From: Bacteroidales bacterium
Lineage (GTDB): Bacteria > Bacteroidota > Bacteroidia > Bacteroidales > WCHB1-69
Reading direction: 5' to 3'
NCBI GenBank assembly: GCA_017964755.1
Contig: JAGCRI010000177.1
Span: 1 to 14,792 of the forward strand
Length of the DNA: 14,792 bases
Position numbers and translations under genes: made by a program. The notes under the pieces were generated by a model. The model saw nothing but the letters and a program-made list of their open reading frames with translations. It was not told the origin of the DNA and searched no databases. Each line of letters starts with the position of its first letter. Positions within the stretch are counted from its first letter, which is position 1. Below are positions 6,500 to 13,537 of the stretch, piece by piece.

Positions 6500-7811
6500 G
6501 ATTGATTATGCGCCACTGAACCAGAAACAGATAGACTACATAGTGCGGTGTCAGGATGCGTGGCTGAACGTGGCGGAGGGCGGCAAGCGTGCGGGCAAGA
6601 ACTTGATAAACCTGCTTGCTTGGGCTGCCTGCATAGAGAATCACCCCGATAAGCTGCACTTGGCTGCGGGCTTCTCCATATCCACCGCAAAGATGAACAT
6701 ACTTGATAGCAACGGTTTCGGGCTGCGCTTCATGTTTGACGGTCGGTCGCGCGTCGGCAAGTACAATGACAAAGAAGCCATTTACATACAGTGCAACGGC
6801 GGCGAAAAAGTCATTATCTTTTCTGGTGGCGGCAAGGTGTCTGATGCTGCGCTAATCAAAGGTCAAAGCTATGGCACTGCGTACATTACGGAGGCTAATG
6901 AATGTCACCCTGATTTCGTCAATGAGGTCATGTCGCGTACACTTGCAAGCCGTGACAGAAAGATATTCATGGACTTGAACCCGAAGTCGCCGCGCCATTG
7001 GTTTTATACAGATATACTCGACTATCAGATGGAGTTACAGGAACGTGGCGAAAACCCGCGCTTTAACTATGAGCATTTCACGATACTTGACAACATGTCG
7101 ATATCTGATGCGCAACTGCGCGAAACACTTGCGACGTACAATAAAGGGTCTATCTGGTATAAAGCTGATATTTTGGGGTTGCGTACTGCTGCAAGCGGGC
7201 GCATATACATGTCCTATACGTACAAAGATACAGCGATATCACCCGAAGATATACACAACATGCAATTTGCAGAGCTTGCCGTGGGTGTTGACGTGGGCGG
7301 CACTGATGCCACTGCTGCAACGCTTACAGGGGTTACGAAGGGCTATGACAAGGTTGTGCATATCGACGGTATGTACCACAAGCAGGGCATTGACAACAAG
7401 ATGACAGAGGAAAAGTATGCGCGTATGGTCGTTGACTGGCTGATTCCGTGGGTGAAAATTTACCCTCAAATTGGTACGATATACGCCGATAGCGCAAACA
7501 AACTGTTCCGTGCTGCGCTGAAAGATGAGCTTGTGCGGCGCGGGCTATCTCGGTTTAGCGTCGTTGCCTTCGATAAGTCTGACGGCATATTACAGCGCAT
7601 AGAGCTGTCTGAAATGCTGCTGCATCAAGGGCGATACAAGATATGCTCACGCATGGAGAAGTGGCATGAAGCATACGAAAACGCCGTATGGTCTGATGAC
7701 TACTATGCAAAGGGCGAGTGGGTCAGGGTCGATGATGGGTCTTACCCCGTTGACTGCCTCGACTCCGCCGAGTATTCCCTTTACCCGCTGCGAAGATTCC
7801 TGATAAATTAG
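6492..7811 (+). CDS. terL: Terminase large subunit
   Basis: This 439-aa protein is the ATPase-nuclease motor that packages and cuts phage DNA. The Walker A region is EGGKRAGKN (residues 29-37), with Asn where Ser/Thr is usual. The Walker B/catalytic region is YITEANE (131-137). DLNPKSPRHWFY (161-172) matches the coupling segment of terminases. The C-terminal RNase H-like nuclease has acidic residues at VGVDVGGTD (D267), IYADSAN (D333) and DCLDSAEYSL (D421 or D424). The length is normal for this group. ATG 6492 overlaps the terS stop; a GTG at 6483 is an alternative that adds three residues, and neither has a strong ribosome site, so coupling to terS is likely. Confidence 0.95.
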   Translation: MYKIDYAPLNQKQIDYIVRCQDAWLNVAEGGKRAGKNLINLLAWAACIENHPDKLHLAAGFSISTAKMNILDSNGFGLRFMFDGRSRVGKYNDKEAIYIQCNGGEKVIIFSGGGKVSDAALIKGQSYGTAYITEANECHPDFVNEVMSRTLASRDRKIFMDLNPKSPRHWFYTDILDYQMELQERGENPRFNYEHFTILDNMSISDAQLRETLATYNKGSIWYKADILGLRTAASGRIYMSYTYKDTAISPEDIHNMQFAELAVGVDVGGTDATAATLTGVTKGYDKVVHIDGMYHKQGIDNKMTEEKYARMVVDWLIPWVKIYPQIGTIYADSANKLFRAALKDELVRRGLSRFSVVAFDKSDGILQRIELSEMLLHQGRYKICSRMEKWHEAYENAVWSDDYYAKGEWVRVDDGSYPVDCLDSAEYSLYPLRRFLIN

Positions 7812-7844
7812 AATTATTTTCTGCACGACAGGCAAGACGCGGCA

Positions 7845-7871
7845 GGGGCATAGGGGGGGCGCCCCTTTTTT
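7845..7871 (+). terminator. Possible terminator after terL
   Basis: GGGGC (7845-7849) can pair with GCCCC (7861-7865), followed by six T's (7866-7871), about 35 bases after the terL stop. The surrounding G-runs allow several alternative foldings, so this is a moderate call. Confidence 0.45.
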
Positions 7872-7881
7872 GGGGGCGATG

Positions 7882-8042
7882 CCAAAAACCCAAAACCCAA
7901 CTCCGCCATTTTTGGAAATTGAAAATCGGTTTTTCCGGGGGCAGGATGGGTGCGGGCACCCTATAGGGGGGGTATACCCTATATTTTGGGAATGATGGGA
8001 ACCCAAAAACCGAGGTCTGCCATTTTTGGAAATTGAAAATCG
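7882..8042. repeat. Two copies of a hairpin-forming repeat, 114 bp apart
   Basis: A 24-base sequence, GCCATTTTTGG then AAATTGAAAATCG, is identical at 7905-7928 and 8019-8042. Each copy is preceded by a related A/C-rich stretch whose CCAAAAA (7882-7888, 8003-8009) can pair with TTTTTGG (7909-7915, 8023-8029). Between them TATAGGG (7962-7968) and CCCTATA (7977-7983) form another stem followed by TTTT. The spacer 7812-8058 otherwise holds no gene. It looks like a small repetitive element or duplicated non-coding unit. Confidence 0.75.
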
Positions 8043-8058
8043 AATTTGGAGGTACTGG

Positions 8059-8421
8059 ATGGACTATAGCGCGTTGAAACCCAATATGATTGTGAATGTG
8101 CTGGGCACGAACTACGGGATTTATCTGGATGTATCGGAAGAAGACGACGGGACGTTGAAGGAATGCGCTGGGTACTGCGACAAGACGACTAAGCGGATAT
8201 GTGTCGGCAGGGCGGTAGACACAAATCTGGGCGAATATTCGGAGTATAGGAAGTACGTCATCCGACATGAGCTGGTGCACGCGTTTTTGTTTGAAAGCGG
8301 CATAGGCGGCGACACGGTTTGGGATATCGACGGACAGGAGCATCCAGAACATATGGTTGAATGGGTAGCGATGCAGTTTCCGAAGCTGCTGAAAGCGTTT
8401 CAGGAAGCGGGTGTGCTATGA
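8059..8421 (+). CDS. Small HExxH zinc-metallopeptidase-like protein
   Basis: This 120-aa protein has the zincin motif HELVH at residues 70-74, in the context VIRHELVHAFLFESG. Downstream acidic residues in EHPEHMVEWVA (94-103) could supply the third zinc ligand. The N-terminal half contains ECAGYCDKTTKRICVG, typical of short phage-encoded metallopeptidase-like proteins. The substrate is unknown. The ATG at 8059 follows TTGGAGG with good spacing and lies just after the second repeat copy. The stop overlaps the next gene as ATGA, so it heads a coupled accessory block. A role in cleaving host or phage proteins is inferred only from the motif. Confidence 0.75.
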   Translation: MDYSALKPNMIVNVLGTNYGIYLDVSEEDDGTLKECAGYCDKTTKRICVGRAVDTNLGEYSEYRKYVIRHELVHAFLFESGIGGDTVWDIDGQEHPEHMVEWVAMQFPKLLKAFQEAGVL

Positions 8422-9116
8422 TAAAGTTGATGCACGGGGACTGTGTTTCGTTGATGCGCGATATACCTGATGGCAGCGTGGATATGGTATTGTGTGACCC
8501 GCCGTATGGCATAGACTTTCAATCAAGCAGGATTAAAGACAAGGAGTGGCGCAAACCAAAGATAGCGAATGACAAAAAGCCTTTTGTGGAGTTCATACCA
8601 GAGCTAAAACGCTTGTTGAAACCGACTGGATGCGTAATGATTTTTACGCGCTGGGACGTGCAACAGGCGTTTATTGATGACATGGAAGCGCATGGGCTTG
8701 CGCCCAATAGTTGCATCATATGGGACAAATGTGCTCATGGCATGGGTGATTTGCAGCGTTCATTTGGGAGTGTATACGAAAGCATACTGTTCCACGCAGA
8801 GAACGACTTCCATTTCAACGGTAAAAGGCCAACCGATATTATTGCCGTGCCGAAGGTTCCTGCTGGGAAACTTGTGCATCCGAACGAAAAGCCTGTTGCG
8901 CTAATGCAGCGGCTAATAAATGCCTGTACTCCTATGGAGGGGGTAGTGTTAGACTGCTTCATGGGCAGCGGCGCGACTGGCATTGCCGCAGTTAATACAA
9001 ACAGGGAGTTTATAGGCATAGAGCTTGACGACAAATACTTTTGCGCGGCAAAAAAACGGATAGAACAGGCTGGAATGCAGATAAAGATTGGCGATTTGTG
9101 CACGGGGATGGTGTAA
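8418..9116 (+). CDS. DNA methyltransferase (N4/N6 amino class)
   Basis: This compact 232-aa methyltransferase begins MIKLMHGDCVSLMRDIPDGS, with motif IV DPPYG at residues 27-31 and SAM motif I FMGSGATG at 181-188. The order IV then I indicates the beta class. HPNEKPVALMQRL (154-166) is a standard element of the family. There is no ParB domain and little room for a large target-recognition domain, unlike the methyltransferase at 2680. It modifies adenine N6 or cytosine N4; the sequence target cannot be read from the protein. Its ATG overlaps the previous stop and its TAA overlaps the next ATG (TAATG). With the ParB fusion enzyme, the phage has two distinct methyltransferases. Confidence 0.9.
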   Translation: MIKLMHGDCVSLMRDIPDGSVDMVLCDPPYGIDFQSSRIKDKEWRKPKIANDKKPFVEFIPELKRLLKPTGCVMIFTRWDVQQAFIDDMEAHGLAPNSCIIWDKCAHGMGDLQRSFGSVYESILFHAENDFHFNGKRPTDIIAVPKVPAGKLVHPNEKPVALMQRLINACTPMEGVVLDCFMGSGATGIAAVNTNREFIGIELDDKYFCAAKKRIEQAGMQIKIGDLCTGMV

Positions 9117-9343
9117 TGGCAAGACCGGATGAATGCTATAATTGCAGGCACTTGATTCAAGCGAACACGCGCACAAACGTTCGTAGGGCGGATGGCGGGT
9201 ATGAGATAGGTGCCGCGTTTATGTGCGGGCGGCGAAGAATCCCATTGCCAAGCATATCCAAGTACAATGCGTCTTGTGCGTATTTCTCCGCTGGTGAACG
9301 GCAGATAATATGGCGCGAACGAAACGAGGAGATGGTGCTATGA
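9116..9343 (+). CDS. Small cysteine-rich protein (75 aa), possible zinc finger
   Basis: The protein begins MARPDECYNCRHLIQANTRT and has CxxC near residues 7-10, a third Cys in AFMCGRRRI and a fourth in NASCAYF. This four-cysteine pattern suggests a small zinc-binding domain. The rest is short and polar, ending WRERNEEMVL. ATG 9116 overlaps the methyltransferase stop (TAATG) and its own stop overlaps the next ATG (ATGA), so it belongs to a coupled cassette. It could bind DNA or be a methyltransferase partner, but nothing shows this directly. Confidence 0.65.
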   Translation: MARPDECYNCRHLIQANTRTNVRRADGGYEIGAAFMCGRRRIPLPSISKYNASCAYFSAGERQIIWRERNEEMVL

Positions 9344-9615
9344 ATAGAGTGCAGCCTGTGAACAGGGTGAAGATATTCAGCGAGGGCGGACGGACGGAAA
9401 TTTGGATAAATGACCGTTTGGCTTCGCAGGACGTAACGGCGTTCGAGCTGACGCAGGAGGGCAGCAATAAGCCGGTGCTTACAATGACAAAAGCGGTGCG
9501 TGTGGACGAGCTGTTGGTTGAGGTTTCAGAAAAGATGGTATGCGTGGACGAAATAAAAACGGATGCCGATGGCGCTGGGGTATATGGTAGTGAAAAAAGC
9601 GAAAAGACACATTAA
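9340..9615 (+). CDS. Hypothetical protein (91 aa)
   Basis: I do not recognise this protein. It starts MNRVQPVNRVKIFSEGGRTE and is predicted mainly beta in the first half (EIWINDRL, VTAFELTQ) with a polar, acidic tail. There are no cysteines beyond one near the end and no membrane segment. The ATG at 9340 overlaps the previous stop as ATGA, favouring it over an upstream GTG or ATG. Its 3' end overlaps the start of the following HExxH gene by about 30 bases. Confidence 0.62.
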   Translation: MNRVQPVNRVKIFSEGGRTEIWINDRLASQDVTAFELTQEGSNKPVLTMTKAVRVDELLVEVSEKMVCVDEIKTDADGAGVYGSEKSEKTH

Positions 9616-9988
9616 CGGCTTTGTGAATCACCTGTTCGAGATGTATAGAGTCCCGAGAATACCGGTCAAAGTCATGTATGGATACGATAAAATAGCAACA
9701 CCAAGCGGCATTGGATTTGGTGTCTACAGCGAGAATCCTGATGGCTCGGACGCCCGCATTTATGTCGGTTACGGCAGGATGGGCAAGGCGGTGACTATGG
9801 TGTGCATAGCCCATGAGTTTGTGCATTATCTTCAAAGCCTGCATGGGCGGGCGACATGCGACAACATAGAACTTGAAGAAGATGCAGAATATTGGGCGCA
9901 AGCATTGTATAACCAGTACAGGATTAACAAGAAATGCTCGAATTTGCGCGTAGATGGCGTGGCAGAGGTTTGGAGGAGACGCAAATGA
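9584..9988 (+). CDS. HExxH metallopeptidase-like protein 2
   Basis: The protein is 134 aa from the ATG at 9584, though ATGs at 9563 and 9569 are also possible and no start has a clear ribosome site. It has HEFVH at residues 77-81 in AHEFVHYLQSLHG, and a downstream EEDAEYWAQAL (98-108) that could give the third zinc ligand. This resembles the gluzincin/ImmA-like arrangement found in phage proteins, but without an HTH. It differs in sequence from the HExxH protein at 8059, so the two are not close paralogs. Function and substrate are unknown. The stop overlaps the next ATG. Confidence 0.68.
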   Translation: MVVKKAKRHINGFVNHLFEMYRVPRIPVKVMYGYDKIATPSGIGFGVYSENPDGSDARIYVGYGRMGKAVTMVCIAHEFVHYLQSLHGRATCDNIELEEDAEYWAQALYNQYRINKKCSNLRVDGVAEVWRRRK

Positions 9989-10215
9989 AATACTGCTTTG
10001 GTGATATTGTAGTGGTCGATGGTGACGAAATCGGCGTTGTGGTGAAATCGTGGCAGAAAAGCGAAAAGGGTGCCGAGCCGGAGCATGAAGTGTATTGCCG
10101 TATGCGAAATGCGATAAATACCTTCCCTGAATCCAAGATGCAGCGGTATATGGTGCGGCATAAGTACCTCGATGAACAGGAACTTGAATGGCAGCGTAAT
10201 GCAATAATCAATTAA
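9985..10215 (+). CDS. Hypothetical protein with SH3-like start (76 aa)
   Basis: The protein begins MKYCFGDIVVVDGDEIGVVV, a strand-rich start like small KOW/SH3-like barrels, and has a charged C-terminal half (RHKYLDEQELEWQRNAIIN). No catalytic motif is visible. ATG 9985 overlaps the previous stop as ATGA and is preceded by GAGGAGA, so the start is secure. It is the last of the coupled accessory genes before the glycosyltransferase. Confidence 0.68.
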   Translation: MKYCFGDIVVVDGDEIGVVVKSWQKSEKGAEPEHEVYCRMRNAINTFPESKMQRYMVRHKYLDEQELEWQRNAIIN

Positions 10216-10227
10216 GGTGGTGTGTGT

Positions 10228-10947
10228 ATGAAATGCGCAGTGTATGCGGCGACAAGAAATCTGTACGATAAGCTGTTGCCGTCTTTGAAGTCACTTTTGG
10301 CGAATTCAGACGTTGAAAAGGTATATTTGTTGATAGAAGATGACAAATTTCCCGTTGAATTGCCGCAGGAAGTGGAGTGCATCAACGTCAGTAACCAGAA
10401 ATACTTTAGAAAGATGAGCCCGAACAACGTTTACCCGTGGGCGTACATGTGTATGATGCGTGCCGCACTGTATAAGGTGCTGCCGGACGTGGATGTGGTG
10501 CTGTCGCTCGATGTAGATACGATTGTTGATGGCGATATTTCTGGAATTTGGGATTTGGTGGGCGATAATTATATGGCTGCCGTGCCCGAACCGTCGCGGT
10601 CAGGTGAGAAACACACGTATTTCAATACGGGCGTTGTGGTGTTTAACCTCGAAAAAATGCGCGATGGCATGGGAGATAGGGTCGTAAAAGCGTTGAACTG
10701 GCGCAGATACGAAATATTGGAACAGGATTGCCTTAATGAGCTGTGCAGGGGTAAAATCCGGGCTATTCCGAGCGCGTATAACGCCTGCCAGTTTACTAAG
10801 GCGTCTGAAAACCCGAAAATCGTGCATTACGCGCGGTTGCCCAACTGGTTTAATCATCCGCTGGTGCAAAAGTATAACGAGATGGCGTTCGATGAGCTGC
10901 GTCAGACCCCGAAGCGTGGTCGGAAACGCGTGGCGCGGGACGATTAG
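10228..10947 (+). CDS. GT8-like glycosyltransferase
   Basis: This 239-aa protein is a glycosyltransferase of the GT8/GT-A fold. The metal-binding DxD is DVD at residues 95-97 in VLSLDVDTIVDGDI. YFNTGVVVFNLEKM (131-144) and EQDCLN (165-170) are the usual acceptor-side and second conserved blocks. KIVHYA (197-202) corresponds to the late His-containing motif. It would transfer a sugar from a nucleotide-sugar to an unknown acceptor: a phage structural protein, modified DNA or a host surface molecule. AAGGTGG lies 7 bases before ATG 10228. It ends a few bases before the promoter at 10964, so it closes the accessory block. The tail is basic (RQTPKRGRKRVARDD). Confidence 0.82.
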   Translation: MKCAVYAATRNLYDKLLPSLKSLLANSDVEKVYLLIEDDKFPVELPQEVECINVSNQKYFRKMSPNNVYPWAYMCMMRAALYKVLPDVDVVLSLDVDTIVDGDISGIWDLVGDNYMAAVPEPSRSGEKHTYFNTGVVVFNLEKMRDGMGDRVVKALNWRRYEILEQDCLNELCRGKIRAIPSAYNACQFTKASENPKIVHYARLPNWFNHPLVQKYNEMAFDELRQTPKRGRKRVARDD

Positions 10948-10963
10948 TCGAAAATGCCCTTGA

Positions 10964-11011
10964 TTTGCGTCTGATTTGCTACTTTTCAAGGGGAATATAA
11001 TATGATATAAT
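10964..11011 (+). promoter_or_regulatory. Late-type promoter copy 2 (TTTGC repeats)
   Basis: TTTGC is at 10964 and 10975, with a degenerate AATGC 11 bp further upstream. After 3 bp comes TTTTCAA (10983-10989), then exactly 16 bp and TATAAT (11006-11011) with an extended -10 TG at 11003-11004. The predicted start is near 11018. It serves the portal gene and those after it. Confidence 0.85.
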
Positions 11012-11056
11012 TACAATTAGGCGGGAATGGGTAGAACGTCTGTTTTTGCTTGTATA

Positions 11057-11090
11057 AGCGTCTGTGCCGTTGGCAGCACGGGCGCTTTTT
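11057..11090 (+). terminator. Hairpin plus T-run in the portal leader
   Basis: AGCGTCTGTGC (11057-11067) pairs over 11 positions, including two wobbles, with GCACGGGCGCT (11076-11086) around an eight-base loop, and T's run to 11090. It lies about 40 bases after the promoter start and about 245 bases before the portal gene. Confidence 0.72.
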
Positions 11091-11335
11091 CTATGAGATG
11101 GTTCAACCATCGGCGTGGCGGCTACTCCTCCGCAGCGTGCCCGCCTGTCAAAATGCGTTGTTTTACTTCATGGGTGACGTATCTACGATTTAAGGCGGGC
11201 TTTTATCATGTTGCGGCGCGGGTGCGATTCCCGTGCGCGGCACAACATAGTGTAGTCGGTTGCGGCAAATGACGCAGCCGGGGATATTTGCAACCGGTGG
11301 TGGGGCTGGTTTCAATTTGTGGGGTGATATAAATA
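11091..11335 (+). promoter_or_regulatory. Structured 5' leader of the portal gene
   Basis: This 245-base region has no gene and holds at least four inverted repeats. A 15-bp dyad GATGGTT-C-AACCATC is at 11097-11111. GCCCGCC (11139-11145) pairs with GGCGGGC (11194-11200), followed by TTTT. TGTTG...CAACA (11209-11247) encloses GCGCGGG-TGCGATT-CCCGTGC, which resembles a tRNA T-arm. CGGTTGC (11257-11263) pairs with GCAACCG (11290-11296). Together they suggest a folded RNA leader or regulatory RNA; no known class was recognised. Confidence 0.5.
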
Positions 11336-12934
11336 ATGGCCTATGAGTTCTTGACGCCCGAAAAGGCATGGGAAACCTTACGAGACTATTATGACAAGTA
11401 TTACAGGCCGTATATAGCGGCTTATAGCGGCGATAGGGACGAGCTGAACGCGACATCCGATAACGGCATGTTCTGGCGCAGGACGGGCAAATGCAAGGTA
11501 CACGTGCCCGTAGCGGCTGATATCGCCGCCGTTAGCGCGAACCTGCTGTTTGCAGAGGAACCGTTCTTCACCACGTATGACGAAGAAACAGAGGAAAACG
11601 CCACAAATCAGCAAAAACGCCTTGATGAGCTGGTGGAGCTAAACAATATCCACGGCAAGCTGAACGAAGGCGCTGAAAGCTGCGCAGCCATTGGCGATGT
11701 GTACTTGAAGCTGAACTGGCGTGCCGATAATCCGAGCGTTGAATATCCCGTCTTGACCGTGGTACAGGGCGATTCCGCGTGGCCGGAGTTCCTTCTGGGC
11801 GTATTGCAGGGCATACACTTCTTCACCGTGCTGAAACGCGACATGAAAACGGGGCAGGTTACTCGTGTGTATGAGCGGTACGAACCCGGGAAAATCACCA
11901 TGGCTATCTATGAGGGCGATGATACCAACCTCGGCAGCGACGTGAGCGACGATGAACTGAAAAAGTACGGGTTTACCCGCGAAATCAAGCCGCCCGTTGA
12001 CGATATGCTTGCTGTGCATATTCCTAATATGCGTCCGAACAGGGCGTTCAGGGACATCAACCTCGGTCGCAGCGACTTGGACGAGCTGCGCAACCTTATG
12101 GACTCGCTGGATGAGGCGTATTCGAGCTGGATGCGCGACGTCCGTCTGGGCAAAGGCCGTACTATCGTGCCTGCTGAATACCTGAAACGCCAGCCGCAGG
12201 CAATGCTTGAAGGTCTTGCCGCGTCCGCGTCGTGGGAGTTTGACCCCGAGATAGAAACCTATGTCGCCATTGATATGTCTGACGGCAACGGCAATACGCC
12301 GGGTATTACCCTGCAACAGTTTGCCATTCGCTCGGGTGAGCACGCGGCAACTTGCGGTGACTTGCTTAGAAACATTGTGTCTATCGCAGGCTATGCGCCG
12401 CAGACATTCGGCATGGACATCTCAGGCATGGCACAATCTGGTACGGCGCTGCATATTCGTGAGAAAAAGTCTTACGATACGCGCGGAAAGAAACAAACCT
12501 ACTGGAAATCACCGCTGGAACAGATTATGACGGCGATGATACACCTTGATAACGCCTTGTGGCCCGACAAGGGCAGCGACGCGGATGACGAGGTAAAGGT
12601 CAAATTCTCCGATGCGGCCGCAAACGACATTACTACAATGTCTGGCGCGGTGCAAATGCTTGTTTCGGCTAATGCCGCTTCTATGCTTACAAGGTTGCAG
12701 ATGATTCATCCCGACTGGACAAAGAAGCAGCTTAACGATGAGATACGGCTCATCCAGCAAGAGAATATGCAGACGATAATGCAGACGGCGGCAGCAAAGG
12801 CAATGAGCACTGGCGCGGCCAGTGGCGGGAAGCCTGCCGAGGAGACCACGGAAGAACCGACAGCGGAACCGACAGAGGAATCACCGGTTGAGCAACCGCA
12901 GGCGGAAGAAGAACGTCCCGAAGAAATGGCATAA
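11336..12934 (+). CDS. Phage portal protein (SPP1 gp6-like family)
   Basis: This 532-aa protein matches the overall pattern of SPP1-gp6-type portals. The N-terminal region contains FWRRTGKCKVHVPVAADIAA and SANLLFAEEP. A central region has AIGDVYLKLNWRAD. The C-terminal core runs through DLDELRNLMDSLDEAYSSWM (the long helix), APQTFGMD and SGTALHIREKKSYDT. Portals form the dodecameric ring at the head vertex through which terminase pumps DNA. The last 35 or so residues are low-complexity Glu/Thr/Pro repeats (EETTEEPTAEPTEESPVEQP), a tail often variable among relatives. GGGGTG lies nine bases before ATG 11336. It follows a long structured leader and its own late-type promoter. Confidence 0.92.
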   Translation: MAYEFLTPEKAWETLRDYYDKYYRPYIAAYSGDRDELNATSDNGMFWRRTGKCKVHVPVAADIAAVSANLLFAEEPFFTTYDEETEENATNQQKRLDELVELNNIHGKLNEGAESCAAIGDVYLKLNWRADNPSVEYPVLTVVQGDSAWPEFLLGVLQGIHFFTVLKRDMKTGQVTRVYERYEPGKITMAIYEGDDTNLGSDVSDDELKKYGFTREIKPPVDDMLAVHIPNMRPNRAFRDINLGRSDLDELRNLMDSLDEAYSSWMRDVRLGKGRTIVPAEYLKRQPQAMLEGLAASASWEFDPEIETYVAIDMSDGNGNTPGITLQQFAIRSGEHAATCGDLLRNIVSIAGYAPQTFGMDISGMAQSGTALHIREKKSYDTRGKKQTYWKSPLEQIMTAMIHLDNALWPDKGSDADDEVKVKFSDAAANDITTMSGAVQMLVSANAASMLTRLQMIHPDWTKKQLNDEIRLIQQENMQTIMQTAAAKAMSTGAASGGKPAEETTEEPTAEPTEESPVEQPQAEEERPEEMA

Positions 12935-12955
12935 GCATGAAAGGAATGATTATAT

Positions 12956-13417
12956 ATGTCTAAAATCACTTACGGCTCCATCCTTGATTCCCTGAAAGCT
13001 ATTGCGACAAAGCTAAATGCTACTTTGCCTCAAAAAACGTACTCCAATGAAAAGGACGCCATTGCGGGCACCCTTGATGCCATTTCTGACGCTGATATTG
13101 GTGGAGGCGGCGGTGGAGTTGTAGTTGAGTTTAACACCTATGATAATGGCGGATACGATATAGGCTATGTGAGCGTTGATAATGCGGCTGATATAGTAGC
13201 TTTGTATGAGGCTGGAAATAACATCGTTTTCCACTTCCCAGAGTTTCCACGTTACGCCAGAGAGTCCTATATGCCCCTGATTGCTTACCTGCCCGCTAAT
13301 GAAAGTGTGCCGGAATATACAGAGAGATTCGTTGTTTATGAGTCTGGGTTGGGTTACGGTGATGTATTCGAAGTAAATGATAATGGTAAATTGAAAGCGC
13401 GGATTTATATTGACTAA
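12956..13417 (+). CDS. Modular phage protein A (shared N-terminus, variable C-terminus)
   Basis: The 153-aa protein has a conserved N-terminal module of about 50 residues (MSKITYGSILDSLKAIATKL, then NATLPQKTYSNEKDAIAGTL), a run of six glycines (residues 49-54), and an unrelated-looking C-terminal domain rich in Asp, Tyr and Gly, ending ARIYID. Thirty-seven of the first 48 residues match the next gene. The position after the portal and the Gly linker suggest a virion surface, head-fibre or decoration protein, but this is inference. AAAGGAAT precedes the ATG. Immediately after its TAA the same reading frame continues open for another 34 codons (see the orphan tail). Confidence 0.72.
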   Translation: MSKITYGSILDSLKAIATKLNATLPQKTYSNEKDAIAGTLDAISDADIGGGGGGVVVEFNTYDNGGYDIGYVSVDNAADIVALYEAGNNIVFHFPEFPRYARESYMPLIAYLPANESVPEYTERFVVYESGLGYGDVFEVNDNGKLKARIYID

Positions 13418-13522
13418 CCCATTCCGTCCGGCGGGGCGCTCATAGACAACAACGGCATCGGTAATGTCGTAGGCTGTTCATACAACGATGTGAAAGTAAT
13501 CTTGACCGTATACATAGATTGA
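13418..13522 (+). pseudogene. Orphan C-terminal tail, in frame after protein A's stop
   Basis: Directly after the TAA at 13415-13417 the same frame runs open for 34 codons to TGA at 13520-13522. It encodes a Gly/Asn-rich stretch (SGGALIDNNGIGNVVG) and ends VILTVYID, closely like the ARIYID end of protein A and the SIIYD end of protein B. It has no start codon or ribosome site of its own. It looks like the leftover end of a former C-terminal cassette, or a read-through extension. Confidence 0.55.
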
Positions 13523-13537
13523 CAGGGGGAATAAAAC

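Noticed and set aside
7723..8352. Long minus-strand open frame with repeated IFNFQKW segments
   Set aside because: It is a translation of the non-coding repeats and the antisense of real genes.
9137..9142. TATAAT with TG inside the Cys-rich gene
   Set aside because: No -35 or TTTGC repeats at the right distance; it lies in the codons of the CYNC motif.
11209..11247. tRNA-like T-arm
   Set aside because: No matching 5' acceptor, D-arm or anticodon arm upstream, so not a tRNA gene.
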